This document shows, in pieces, positions 18,744 to 26,947 of a stretch of DNA of 64,000 nucleotides (the first letter of the stretch is position 1; every line of letters starts with the position of its first letter). The position numbers and the translations under genes were made by a program. The stretch is from Mesorhizobium koreense (GTDB lineage Bacteria; Pseudomonadota; Alphaproteobacteria; Rhizobiales; Rhizobiaceae): contig NZ_CP134228.1 of the NCBI RefSeq assembly GCF_031656215.1, positions 3,181,001 to 3,245,000 of the forward strand. Reading direction: 5' to 3'. The notes beneath the pieces were generated by a model. It ran no database searches and was not told the DNA's origin. It saw only the letters and a list, made by a program, of their open reading frames with translations.

Positions 18744-21043
18744 ACCGCCATGCGCCGGAAGCGACGGAGAGAACCCCCGCCGGGAGCGGGCATGGCGCCC
18801 TGCCCTCGCGCGAGGAACTCTTGCTCGCCAGCCGCGCGGTCGCGGGCCATTTGCGCGAGGTGCGGTTGTCGGTCCCGTCCATCCATTGCGGCGGCTGCCT
18901 GAGGACCATCGAGCGGACACTCGGAAACCTCGAGGGCGTGGCCGAGGCCCGCGCAAACCTGACGACGAAAAGCGTCACGGTCCGCTGGCCTGAAGGCGGC
19001 ACCCCACCACAGATCGCTGAAACGCTTTCCGCCATCGGACACGCCCCGCATCTTGCGGACAGCGAGGCCGGCGGCGGCACCGACAAGACGCTAGCCGAAC
19101 TCATCCGCGCGCTTGCCGTGGCGGGCTTCGCCTCCGCCAACATTATGGCGTTCTCGGTATCGGTATGGGCCGGCGCGGGGCCCGAGCTTCGCAACCTGTT
19201 TCATCTGCTCTCGGCGATAATCGCGCTGCCGGTCCTCCTCTATTCGGGCCGCATCTTCTACCGGTCCGCATGGGCAGCGCTTCGCCACGGCCGCACCAAC
19301 ATGGACGTGCCTATCTCGATCGGCGTATCGCTCGCCTTCGCCATGAGCCTCTACGACATGAGCAATGGCGGTCCGCATGCCTATTTCGACGCGACCGTCA
19401 TGTTGATTTTCTTCCTGTTGATCGGACGGGCGCTTGACCATGTCATGCGGGCAAAGGCGCGCACGGCGGTTGGCGACCTCGCGAAACTCACGCCGCGCGG
19501 CGCAACGGTCGAGTATCAGGACGGAACCAGCGCCTATGTGCCGGTCGGTAAGATCGAGCCCGGCATGAATATCCTGGTCGCGGCCGGTGAAAGGGTGCCG
19601 GTCGACGGCCGGGTGCTCGCCGGCGCCTCTGAACTCGACCGTTCGCTGGTGACGGGCGAAAGCGCGCCGGTCGCCATCACAGCCGGCGCCATTGTCGAGG
19701 CCGGCACGCTGAACCTGACCGCCCCGCTCAGGCTCGAGGCGACCGCCACGGCAGACGATTCCTTCCTGGCGGAAATGGTTCGGCTGATGACGGCCGCAGA
19801 AGCCGGTCGCTCCGCCTATCGCCGCCTCGCCGACCGGGCAGCCGGCCTCTATGCACCGGTGGTGCACTCAGCGGCGCTCCTCTCCTTCCTCGGCTGGGCT
19901 TTCGCCACCGGAGACTACCACCGCGCCGCCACGGTCGCGGTCGCCGTGCTCATCATCACCTGCCCCTGCGCGCTTGGTCTCGCCGTGCCGATCGTGCAGG
20001 TGATCGCCGCAAGGCGGCTCTTCGAGCGCGGCATCATGGTCAAGGACGGAGCGGGGCTCGAACGCCTCGCCGAGGCCGACACGGTCGTCTTCGACAAGAC
20101 CGGCACGCTGACGGCCGGACGCCCGGAACTTGTCGATCCTGACCGCGCCGATCCCGACGCGCTAAGCCTCGCAGCGGCGCTGGCCGTTCATTCGCGCCAT
20201 CCCCAGTCGCTTGCGCTTGTCGCCGCCCATAGGGCGTGCGGCGGAACAAAACCGCATGCAACCGATATAAGGGAAATGCCGGGGCACGGCCTGGAAGCGC
20301 GGTTCGATGGGGCCGTCATTCGTCTCGGTCGTGCCGACTGGGCGCTCGACGATCCGGCAATGGTTTCAGTGCCGCTTCGCTATCCTTGCAGCGTCCTGTC
20401 GAGGGACGGATGCCTCGTTGCGACCTTCGCCTTCCACGAACGGCTACGGGCCGGCGCGAAGGAAGCGACAGGCGCGCTGAAGAATGCAGGGCTCGGCGTA
20501 GAAATCCTTTCAGGCGACCATGAAGCGGCTGTTCGGGATCTCGCCGATACAATCGGTGTCGAACGATTCGAAGCCGGCATCCGGCCTGACGGCAAGCTCG
20601 CCCGGCTCAAGGCACTGGCTGAAGCCGGGCACAAGACATTCATGATCGGCGACGGGCTCAACGACGCACCCGCGCTAACCGCGGCCCATGTTTCGATGGC
20701 TCCTTCCAGCGCTGTCGATGTCGGCCGCAACGCCGCCGATTTCGTCTTCACGCGCGACAGCCTCGAAGCGGTGCCTTTCGCCTTCGTCATCGCCAGACGC
20801 ACCCGCCGGCTGATCCGGGAGAATTTCGCGCTCGCCGTCCTCTACAACGCGGTCGCGCTGCCCTTCGCGATCGCCGGCTTCGTCACGCCGCTTGCCGCCG
20901 CGCTCGCCATGTCGGGATCGTCACTGATCGTCGTAGCGAACGCCATGCGCCTCAACGGCAGGGCAAAGTCCTTCAAGCAGGCGCTGGACCGGCCTTCTCT
21001 CCAAGCCGCTCCTTCAAACGCCGCCACGCAGCCCGCAGAATGA
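18740..21043 (+). CDS. ccoI: Copper-exporting P1B-type ATPase for cbb3 assembly
   Basis: 767 residues. An N-terminal heavy-metal-associated domain carries HCGGCLRTIERTLGNLEGV, the membrane metal motif is CPCALGLAVP, the phosphorylation site DKTGTLTAG, and the ATP-binding hinge GDGLNDAPAL. This set is a Cu(+) P1B ATPase, and the position in the cco cluster before ccoS makes it the CcoI/FixI type, which delivers copper needed for the CuB centre. The start at 18740 overlaps the preceding gene by ATGA; a longer open frame upstream lies inside that gene. Confidence 0.94.
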   Translation: MNRHAPEATERTPAGSGHGALPSREELLLASRAVAGHLREVRLSVPSIHCGGCLRTIERTLGNLEGVAEARANLTTKSVTVRWPEGGTPPQIAETLSAIGHAPHLADSEAGGGTDKTLAELIRALAVAGFASANIMAFSVSVWAGAGPELRNLFHLLSAIIALPVLLYSGRIFYRSAWAALRHGRTNMDVPISIGVSLAFAMSLYDMSNGGPHAYFDATVMLIFFLLIGRALDHVMRAKARTAVGDLAKLTPRGATVEYQDGTSAYVPVGKIEPGMNILVAAGERVPVDGRVLAGASELDRSLVTGESAPVAITAGAIVEAGTLNLTAPLRLEATATADDSFLAEMVRLMTAAEAGRSAYRRLADRAAGLYAPVVHSAALLSFLGWAFATGDYHRAATVAVAVLIITCPCALGLAVPIVQVIAARRLFERGIMVKDGAGLERLAEADTVVFDKTGTLTAGRPELVDPDRADPDALSLAAALAVHSRHPQSLALVAAHRACGGTKPHATDIREMPGHGLEARFDGAVIRLGRADWALDDPAMVSVPLRYPCSVLSRDGCLVATFAFHERLRAGAKEATGALKNAGLGVEILSGDHEAAVRDLADTIGVERFEAGIRPDGKLARLKALAEAGHKTFMIGDGLNDAPALTAAHVSMAPSSAVDVGRNAADFVFTRDSLEAVPFAFVIARRTRRLIRENFALAVLYNAVALPFAIAGFVTPLAAALAMSGSSLIVVANAMRLNGRAKSFKQALDRPSLQAAPSNAATQPAE

Positions 21044-21192
21044 GCATCCTCATCTATCTCATCCCCATATCGTTCGTGCTCGGCGCGGTGGGGCTCGGCG
21101 CGTTCTTATGGTCGATGAGAAGCGGTCAATATCAGGACCTCGACGGAGCCGCCGAGCGCGTCCTCTTCGATGACGAGGACGCGCCGGACTGA
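21040..21192 (+). CDS. ccoS: cbb3-type oxidase maturation protein CcoS
   Basis: 50 residues, MSILIYLIPISFVLGAVGLG then a single helix and SMRSGQYQDLDGAAERVLFDD. The W-S-x-R-S/T-GQYxDLDGxAxRxL motif after the helix is diagnostic of CcoS/FixS, required for redox cofactor insertion into CcoN. It overlaps the ccoI stop by ATGA and ends the operon, convergent with the pseudoazurin gene. Confidence 0.94.
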   Translation: MSILIYLIPISFVLGAVGLGAFLWSMRSGQYQDLDGAAERVLFDDEDAPD

Positions 21193-21220
21193 CGTCGAGC
21201 CCAGATGCAATGGCCTTCTG

Positions 21221-21670
21221 TTACTTGGCGCTCGCGGCGTATTGCTTGAAAAGGTCCGCGAACTTCGCCTTCGCCTTGCCGGGCGTCTTGAAGGCCTTGG
21301 CCGCATCGAGATTGGTCGGCGTGCCGACGACGACGAGCGCGACCATCCCCATCGCATAATGCGGCTGGCACTTGACGCCGTACGCCCCGGGAACATCGAA
21401 CTTGACGGTTATGTCCTGGCTGATCTTGCCGGTAAACGGCTTGGCGCCTGCCGGCATCATACCGTCGATGCTGGCGGCGTCATGTCCCTTGTCCGCCGCG
21501 ACGAAATGGACACTGTCTCCGGGCTGGATGCGGACCAGGTCAGGCTCGAAAACGTAGGCGCCGCTGGCGCCGTGATTGAGCATCTTGACCTCGACCTCGG
21601 CCGCCTGCGCACCGCCGATCACCGTCAATGCCAGGGCGCCGGCCGCGATTGCCACGAATGAATAACGCAT
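21221..21670 (-). CDS. azu: Pseudoazurin (type I copper protein)
   Basis: 149 residues with a signal peptide (MRYSFVAIAAGALALTVIGG then AQA-AE). The mature protein is a cupredoxin starting AEVEVKMLNHGASGAYVFEP. Copper ligands are visible as His in DKGHDAAS and Cys-His-Met in GVKCQPHYAMGM. Pseudoazurin carries electrons in the periplasm to copper nitrite reductase, nitrous oxide reductase or cbb3 oxidase. It lies 47 bp downstream of fdxA on the same strand, so the two may share a transcript. No nirK is in the window. Confidence 0.95.
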   Translation of the reverse strand: MRYSFVAIAAGALALTVIGGAQAAEVEVKMLNHGASGAYVFEPDLVRIQPGDSVHFVAADKGHDAASIDGMMPAGAKPFTGKISQDITVKFDVPGAYGVKCQPHYAMGMVALVVVGTPTNLDAAKAFKTPGKAKAKFADLFKQYAASAK

Positions 21671-21717
21671 TTTCTTTTCCTTTCATACGCCGCCCGGGAT
21701 GAGCGGTGTGGGGGCCT

Positions 21718-22059
21718 TCAGGCGTCTCCCTCTCCTGGTTCAGGGCTAAAGAAACGAAGCTTGTCGGAGGTGCCGTTCAGTTGGTCCGCGTCAGGCAGCG
21801 GCGGCTTCTTCCGCGTGATGTTGGGCCATTTGTCCGCGTATTCATGGTTGAGCCGCAGCCAGTCCGCCCCGACCGTCGGGTCGGTATCCGGGAAGATCGC
21901 CTCGGCCGGACACTCGGGAACGCACACGCCGCAATCGATGCACTCGTCGGGGTGGATGACGAGCATGTTCTCGCCTTCGTAGAAGCAATCGACCGGGCAG
22001 ACTTCGACGCAATCGGTGAACTTGCATTTGATGCAATTGTCGGTGACCACATATGTCAT
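21718..22059 (-). CDS. fdxA: Seven-iron ferredoxin FdxA
   Basis: 113 residues. N-terminal cluster motifs [18 protein letters not shown] and [12 protein letters not shown] give one 3Fe-4S and one 4Fe-4S cluster. The C-terminal extension [20 protein letters not shown] is typical of the alphaproteobacterial FdxA group. It is a cytoplasmic low-potential electron carrier. A candidate NsrR-like dyad lies at 22097-22119, about 40 bp before the start, and pseudoazurin follows. Association with oxidase, DUF2249 and Fe-S genes suggests a role under nitrosative or low-oxygen stress. Confidence 0.95.
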   Translation of the reverse strand: MTYVVTDNCIKCKFTDCVEVCPVDCFYEGENMLVIHPDECIDCGVCVPECPAEAIFPDTDPTVGADWLRLNHEYADKWPNITRKKPPLPDADQLNGTSDKLRFFSPEPGEGDA

Positions 22060-22096
22060 TGGATGCCCAGTGGGGTTGTGCAGTCGTCGCGCGCAA

Positions 22097-22119
22097 AAGA
22101 AATATTTTCAATGCGTCTT
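22097..22119 (-). promoter_or_regulatory. NsrR-like dyad upstream of fdxA
   Basis: A 23-bp dyad with arms AAGAAATAT and TGCGTCTT around TTTCAA, compared with the NsrR consensus arms AAGATGYAT and ATRCATCTT. It lies 38-60 bases before the fdxA start, overlapping the expected promoter. It shares position and spacing with the site at 22540-22562. Confidence 0.5.
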
Positions 22120-22152
22120 TTTGTCGGGACGATACCGTCACGACGCCGCGTC

Positions 22153-22530
22153 TTACGCGGCGGCCTGATCCACCTTGGCCGCCCGTCGCCCGCGCGGAAG
22201 CTTTGCGGCTCTCGCGGCGGCAAGAGCCATCCACTCGTTCAGAAGGCCCTGATCCTCTTTCGAAAAGCGGGCACGAAGCTTCATCGCCTCGAAGGAATCA
22301 CCCGGATGGCACCGATCATAGTCGGAGGCGACCAGCGACTCGTAGTAGGCGAGCAACTCCCGGTCCTCGGGGCCGATTTCCTGCCGCACGCCATTCGCGG
22401 CCATCCGGAACCTCTCCATCACCACTTCCGTCATTTCTCTCACCTCGTCCATTAGAGGCCGCTTCGTTCCGCCGACATCCGGACATGCCCGAAAGCGCGC
22501 CAGGAACGCCGTTACGTTGGCTGTCTCCAT
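22153..22530 (-). CDS. Hypothetical protein, possible NO-regulon member
   Basis: 125 residues, starting METANVTAFLARFRACPDVG, mostly helical and charged, with a basic C-terminus (RAAKLPRGRRAAKVDQ). No membrane segment or signal peptide. I do not recognise a family. The start is chosen because the strong palindrome at 22537-22565 lies directly in front of it; an alternative GTG at 22593 would place that palindrome inside the gene. Only a weak AAGAG ribosome-binding site is visible. It is divergent from the DUF2249 gene at 22668 and upstream of fdxA on the same strand. Confidence 0.6.
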   Translation of the reverse strand: METANVTAFLARFRACPDVGGTKRPLMDEVREMTEVVMERFRMAANGVRQEIGPEDRELLAYYESLVASDYDRCHPGDSFEAMKLRARFSKEDQGLLNEWMALAAARAAKLPRGRRAAKVDQAAA

Positions 22531-22536
22531 AACTCT

Positions 22537-22565
22537 TAAAAGATATATTGACAATGTATCTTTTA
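22537..22565 (+). promoter_or_regulatory. NsrR-like operator in divergent promoter
   Basis: A perfect 9-11-9 inverted repeat, TAAAAGATA and TATCTTTTA. The inner 23 bases (22540-22562, AAGATATAT and TGTATCTT ends) match the NsrR consensus at most conserved positions, including the 23-bp length. It lies between two divergent genes (starts 22530 and 22668), so one dimer could control both. NsrR is an Rrf2-family NO-sensing Fe-S repressor; no Rrf2 gene is in the window. The regulator's identity is inferred. Confidence 0.65.
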
Positions 22566-22667
22566 GGATCGACACTCGTTCGGTGAGCTTCACGATAACC
22601 GCCTAAGCACCGCCGGCGGGGCCCGACCGGCGAAACCGACACCTCTTCAAACGAAGGAGAAAGCCCT

Positions 22668-22922
22668 ATGACCGAAGCATCAAGTGGCGCCGAGATCATC
22701 GACGTCCGCAGCCTCATTCCCGCCCAGCGGCACGCGAAGATCTTCCAGCTCGTCGATGCATTGCAACCGGGCGCGTCGTTCATTCTCGTCAACGATCACG
22801 ATCCCAAGCCGCTCTATTATCAACTCGAGGCCGAATACCCCAACCAGTATTCCTGGACCTATGTCGAGCGGGGGCCGCAGGTCTGGCGCGTCGAGATCGG
22901 CAAGCACGCCAAGGCCGCATAA
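22668..22922 (+). CDS. DUF2249 domain protein
   Basis: 84 residues. The segment IIDVRSLIPAQRHAKIFQLV, then FILVNDHDPKPLYYQLEAE and the closing YVERGPQVWRVEIGK, is the DUF2249 fold (related to the TusA/SirA-like group). The HDPKPLYYQ motif is the conserved core. Role unknown; such proteins often sit with NO-reductase, NnrS or hemerythrin genes. First gene of a rightward cluster to 25789, with an AAGGAGAAAG ribosome-binding site, under the operator at 22537-22565. Confidence 0.85.
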   Translation: MTEASSGAEIIDVRSLIPAQRHAKIFQLVDALQPGASFILVNDHDPKPLYYQLEAEYPNQYSWTYVERGPQVWRVEIGKHAKAA

Positions 22923-22976
22923 TTCGTTTCATTCGCGGCGCCGGTCCGGCCGGCGCCGCTCTTCCGGGTTGCCGTT

Positions 22977-24335
22977 ATGATCGGTGTCTCACTCTCGCGC
23001 TGGACCATGGCCTATTTCGCCGTGGCGATTATCTCGCTCCTTCTGGGCGAGGTGCTCATGGTTGCCGGCTATGGCTTTCCAGCCGTCCCCATTCAGGCGC
23101 CGCAGACACTTGTTCTTGTTCATCTTATCGCAATCGGCTGGCTGAGCCTCCTCCTGTGCGGCGCGCTCTTCCAATTCGTCCCTGTCCTTGTCGCGCGCTC
23201 CCTTTACAGCAACACGCTGCCGCTCCCGACACTGCTATTCCTGCTGGCGGGGCTCGGCGCATTGCTCGCCGGCTTCCTCCAACTCGCCGGCGCGATCGAT
23301 TTCGCACCTTCGCTGCTTCCTTATGGCGCCATCTCGCTCGCGATCGGCTTTGCGCTTGTCCTCTACAATCTCGGCCGCACGCTCTGGCAGGCGCGTCCGC
23401 TGCCGCTGCAAGCACGTTTCGTCGCGGTGGCGCTCATTTGCCTGGCGGCAACCGTCACACTTGGCGCGATATTCAGCTTTGTCTTCGGCACGACGGTGCA
23501 TTCGGACGCGCTTCTTGCGATTGCCGGTTACGGGCTTCCCCTCCATGTCTCGGCCGGCCTTGGCGGCTGGCTTACCTTGGCGGCGATCGGCGTGAGCTAT
23601 CGCCTGCTCGCGATGTTCATGCTGGCGCCCGAACTGAACGGGCGGAGACCGCAAGCCGTCTTCTGGCTCGGCACCAGCGCGCTTGCCGTAGCCATATTGG
23701 GCGGCCTCGCATCGCTGCTTGGCAATATGTCCGTTTTTCCCGCGCTTCTTCTAGGCGGCGCCCTCGGCGCAGTCGCGATCGCGCTCTACCTCGCCGATGC
23801 CGTCCATCTCTACCGGGCCCGCAAGCGCCGCATCATCGAACTGAACAGCCGAATGGCCGCGTTCGCTCTCGCTTCCCTTGCAGCGTCCATCGTTCTGGCG
23901 GCCGCACTGCTCGCTCTTGGCAGATTCGCCGAACAGGTAGGCGCACTCGTCTTCCTCGTCGCCTTTGGGTGGCTGGGCGGGCTCGGCCTCGCCAAATTGT
24001 ACAAGATCGTCGCCTTCCTCACATGGCTCGAATGCTACGGTCCCGTCCTCGGCAAGATGGCGACGCCGCGAGTGCAGGACCTCGTGGTCGAGGCGCGGGC
24101 GCGCAACTGGTTCGTCGTCTATTACCTCGCGGTCTGGGGTGCCACCCTTGCTCTCCTGGTCGGCCAGCCCGTCCCTTTCCGGTTCGCCGCCGCCATCATG
24201 ACCGTCGCCACCTTGGCGATTGCCGCGCAACTCGTACGCACCCGGCTTCTGTCGAATATAACGGCCGCCGCTCGCCTGCCCGAAGGCGTCGGCCGGCCGC
24301 ATCTCCTCGTGTGCATGCCAAGCCCCAACCGATGA
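22977..24335 (+). CDS. Polytopic membrane protein, possibly heme-copper-oxidase-I/NnrS-like
   Basis: 452 residues, about 12 hydrophobic helices. LVLVHLIAIGWLSLLLCGAL (His49) and GYGLPLHVSAGLGGWL (His190) place single histidines within helices, a pattern seen in oxidase-subunit-I-like and NnrS-like proteins, where histidines bind heme or copper. I cannot assign it to either family with certainty. It lies inside the DUF2249 cluster under an NsrR-like operator, which fits a membrane protein for NO or metal stress. The next gene starts 16 bp after its stop. Confidence 0.75.
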   Translation: MIGVSLSRWTMAYFAVAIISLLLGEVLMVAGYGFPAVPIQAPQTLVLVHLIAIGWLSLLLCGALFQFVPVLVARSLYSNTLPLPTLLFLLAGLGALLAGFLQLAGAIDFAPSLLPYGAISLAIGFALVLYNLGRTLWQARPLPLQARFVAVALICLAATVTLGAIFSFVFGTTVHSDALLAIAGYGLPLHVSAGLGGWLTLAAIGVSYRLLAMFMLAPELNGRRPQAVFWLGTSALAVAILGGLASLLGNMSVFPALLLGGALGAVAIALYLADAVHLYRARKRRIIELNSRMAAFALASLAASIVLAAALLALGRFAEQVGALVFLVAFGWLGGLGLAKLYKIVAFLTWLECYGPVLGKMATPRVQDLVVEARARNWFVVYYLAVWGATLALLVGQPVPFRFAAAIMTVATLAIAAQLVRTRLLSNITAAARLPEGVGRPHLLVCMPSPNR

Positions 24336-24351
24336 CAAGGAGGATTTCCTC

Positions 24352-24885
24352 ATGACCGAGACTTTTGCAGAACTGGACGTTCGCCCGATCCTTCGCGAGG
24401 GTGGCGAGCCCTTCGGGAAAATCATGGAGGCCGTTCAGACACTCGCGCCGGATCAGGGCCTGCGCCTCTACGCCACGTTCAAGCCCGTTCCGCTGTTCCA
24501 CGTCCTCGGCAGCAAGGGCTTCAGCTATGAGGCGAACGAACTCGACGGCGGCGACTGGGAGGTGCTGTTCCGGCGCTCGGGCACCACGGCGCCCGCCGAA
24601 CCGGTTGCCGTGGCCGCCGCATCGGACGCGGCGGGATGGCCCGAGCCAGTTGAGCAGATGGACAATCGCGACCTCGACCCGCCCGAACCAATGGTCCGCA
24701 TCCTGGCCGCGCTGGAGAAAATGGAACAGGGGCAGGTTTTGTCGGCGCTTCTTTGCCGTGAGCCGATCTTCCTTCTGCCGGAACTGGGGAAACGCGGCCA
24801 TGCATGGCGCGGAGCCTTCGAGCCGGACGGCACAACCTACAAGATCCTAATACGTATCGGTGGACACCGGGACGCCGCGGCCTGA
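24352..24885 (+). CDS. Tandem DUF2249 domain protein
   Basis: 177 residues with two DUF2249 units. The first is LDVRPILREGGEPFGKIMEA with LYATFKPVPLFHVLGSKGFS; the second is LDPPEPMVRILAALEKMEQG with LLCREPIFLLPELGKRGHAW. An Ala/Pro-rich linker joins them (about residues 78-100). The first unit keeps an F-x-P-x-P-L-F core, the second an R-E-P-I-F-L-L core. The function is unknown. An AAGGAGGATT ribosome-binding site precedes the ATG. It lies between the membrane protein and the Nfu_N-MIP18 gene. Confidence 0.82.
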   Translation: MTETFAELDVRPILREGGEPFGKIMEAVQTLAPDQGLRLYATFKPVPLFHVLGSKGFSYEANELDGGDWEVLFRRSGTTAPAEPVAVAAASDAAGWPEPVEQMDNRDLDPPEPMVRILAALEKMEQGQVLSALLCREPIFLLPELGKRGHAWRGAFEPDGTTYKILIRIGGHRDAAA

Positions 24886-24920
24886 CGGGCTCCATCGTCC
24901 TCATGCCTTAAGGAACCGAA

Positions 24921-25544
24921 ATGTTCATCCAGACCGAAGCCACGGCCGATCCGGCCACCTTGAAATTCCTGCCCGGCAGGGAAGTACTTTCCGACGGGCC
25001 GCTCGATATGGCCGACGGAGCCGCGGCCGCCCGTTCGCCGCTTGCCGCTCATCTCTTCGAAATCCCCGGCGTGACAGCGCTTTCCTTCGGGCTCGACTAC
25101 ATCACCGTCACGAAAGACGGCGGCGACTGGCAGCATCTCAAGCCGGCGCTGCTCGGCGTGATCATGGAGCATTTCATGTCGGGCGCACCGGTTCTTTCGG
25201 AACCGGCAAAGGCCACGGCCAACCGCGCTTCGGCGACCCGGGGCCCGCTGGCGCAAAAAGTCACGGATGCGCTGCGGCTCGTCATCGATCCGGAACTCGG
25301 CTACAACATCGTCGATCTCGGGCTGGTCTACGACGTCAGGACGGAAGGTCATGACGTCGACATCATCATGACCACGACGACGCGCGGCTGTCCGGCGACG
25401 AACTACCTCAAGGAAGGCGCGAACGACGCGGCATGGTCCGTGGAGGGTGTCGAAGCGGTTGAGGTCAATCTCACCTACGACCCGCCATGGGCGCCCGAGA
25501 TGATGAGCCCCGAGGCGAAGGGCCATTTCGGCATCATGGATTGA
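24921..25544 (+). CDS. Nfu_N-MIP18 (DUF59) fusion, putative Fe-S assembly factor
   Basis: 207 residues in two parts. Residues 1-90, MFIQTEATADPATLKFLPGR through SFGLDYITVTKDGGDWQHLK, form the Nfu N-terminal domain. Instead of the NifU-like C-terminal CxxC domain there is a MIP18/DUF59 (SufT/PaaD-like) domain: TDALRLVIDPELGYNIVDLG and TTTTRGCPATNYL, with the conserved DPE and the TRGCP cysteine. Both halves are separately linked to Fe-S cluster maturation. This fusion suggests a cluster carrier or repair protein for an NO- or oxygen-stressed target. Confidence 0.85.
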   Translation: MFIQTEATADPATLKFLPGREVLSDGPLDMADGAAAARSPLAAHLFEIPGVTALSFGLDYITVTKDGGDWQHLKPALLGVIMEHFMSGAPVLSEPAKATANRASATRGPLAQKVTDALRLVIDPELGYNIVDLGLVYDVRTEGHDVDIIMTTTTRGCPATNYLKEGANDAAWSVEGVEAVEVNLTYDPPWAPEMMSPEAKGHFGIMD

Positions 25545-25552
25545 GGCGCCCC

Positions 25553-25789
25553 ATGTCCGACAATAGCCCCTCCGCCATCGTCCAAAGTCCCGCGCGCCCG
25601 ACAGCCGAACTGTGCGAAATCCTCGTAGCAGGTCTCAAGGCGCTTGCCGAAGCCGGCGAGCCGGAAGCGGCCTGCAAGCTAGCCGGACGTGCCTGCGCAA
25701 CATTGCGCAAGGAAAACCCGGAACAATGGAGCCGGTTCAACAAGCTGTTGCACCGACTGAGCCCAATAACGGGTTCTCCCGCCGAGTAG
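25553..25789 (+). CDS. Small hypothetical protein closing the DUF2249 cluster
   Basis: 78 residues starting MSDNSPSAIVQSPARPTAEL, followed by a helical stretch CEILVAGLKALAEAGEPEAA and AGRACATLRKENPEQWSRFN, with two or three cysteines. No family recognised. It begins 8 bp after the fusion gene stop, so it is probably co-transcribed. The residue pattern (alternating hydrophobic helix) supports a real protein rather than chance, but this is weak evidence. Confidence 0.55.
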   Translation: MSDNSPSAIVQSPARPTAELCEILVAGLKALAEAGEPEAACKLAGRACATLRKENPEQWSRFNKLLHRLSPITGSPAE

Positions 25790-25825
25790 AGACGGCACCC
25801 GGCTTACGCCGGCACTGCCAATTCG

Positions 25826-26344
25826 TCAGAACGGAATCTCATCGTCGAGGTCGCGCGAGAACCCGCCGCCTTCGCCGCTGCCACGGTTACCTGGACCGGA
25901 CTGGCCGAAATCGGAACCGCCCCTGCCCTGTTCGCCGCCGCCATAGTTCTGGCCGCCGCCGCTGTAGCCGACCTGTCCCTCGCCGCCCTGGCCCCGTGAA
26001 TCGAGCATCTGAAGCTCGCCGCGGAACTTCTGCAGCACCACTTCGGTCGAATAGCGCTCCTGCCCCGACTGGTCCTGCCATTTGCGTGTCTGCAACTGGC
26101 CTTCGATATAAACCTTCATGCCCTTCTTGAGGTATTGCTCGGCGACCTTGGCGAGGTTGTCGTTGAAGATGACGACCCGGTGCCATTCGGTACGTTCCTG
26201 CCGATCGCCGCTGTTCCGGTCGCGCCAGGTCTCAGTCGTGGCCACTCTCAGATTGACGACCGGATCGCCGGAATTCAGCCGGCGGATCTCGGGATCGGCG
26301 CCCAGATTGCCGACCAGTATGACCTTGTTCACGCTACCCGCCAT
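25826..26344 (-). CDS. ssb: Single-stranded DNA-binding protein
   Basis: 172 residues. The OB-fold domain [20 protein letters not shown] through [20 protein letters not shown] occupies the first 110 residues. A Gly/Gln-rich linker follows, and the acidic tip DLDDEIPF binds partner proteins. It coats single-stranded DNA in replication and repair. The start at 26344 replaces a longer frame whose extra N-terminus is not SSB-like. An SOS box lies about 96 bases upstream at 26440-26454. Confidence 0.97.
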   Translation of the reverse strand: MAGSVNKVILVGNLGADPEIRRLNSGDPVVNLRVATTETWRDRNSGDRQERTEWHRVVIFNDNLAKVAEQYLKKGMKVYIEGQLQTRKWQDQSGQERYSTEVVLQKFRGELQMLDSRGQGGEGQVGYSGGGQNYGGGEQGRGGSDFGQSGPGNRGSGEGGGFSRDLDDEIPF

Positions 26345-26439
26345 GACGCTTCTCCACGCTTGTCCGAAACCGAGCCTTCTTCGCACCGACAGGCCGGCGA
26401 GTCGATGCGACGGCCCGCGCCCGTCCACAGTTCATTTCT

Positions 26440-26454
26440 GTTCTATATTTGTTC
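26440..26454 (-). promoter_or_regulatory. LexA (SOS) box upstream of ssb
   Basis: The direct repeat GTTC-N7-GTTC, GTTCTATATTTGTTC, is the alphaproteobacterial LexA motif and lies about 96 bases before the ssb start, in an AT-rich promoter region. It is also in the gap before the autotransporter gene (26345-26947), which otherwise shows no gene. A matching site precedes uvrA. Confidence 0.7.
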
Positions 26455-26947
26455 TACAAAACCTCTTCCCGACAGTCAAGCCAAGGAACGATACCGCGAT
26501 AAAGAACTTCCTCTCGTCGCTCGAAATCTTACCCCAATCGGGGGCATTCCGCAGGCTCGCATCGGTCACGATACAGCCTTGCAAGCATCGCGTTCATCGA
26601 TTGCATATTATCGGCATACGTGCGCAAATTCCTTTGAATCGAACAATGGTTCGTGTACAACCGCCACTCGTCTCATGGGGGGAACCAACCTCGCTGGCCC
26701 GCGCTTCGACGCGGCGCCGACGATGTTGAGGTAGCCAAGACAGCAGCGGACATCTTGCCCAATGCCTTCCTCAGTGCGGCGCCTGCTGTGCGGCGGGAAG
26801 GGCGGGGCAATGACTCAGGATCGATCGCATCAACGCGGCCAATCTCGGCTGGTGGAACGCTATTCTCTGGCATTGCTCGGCGTGACATCGACGCCTGTGC
26901 GCCAGATGGCGCGGGCGATTTGGAGCAGTCATCACAGATTTGCAACG

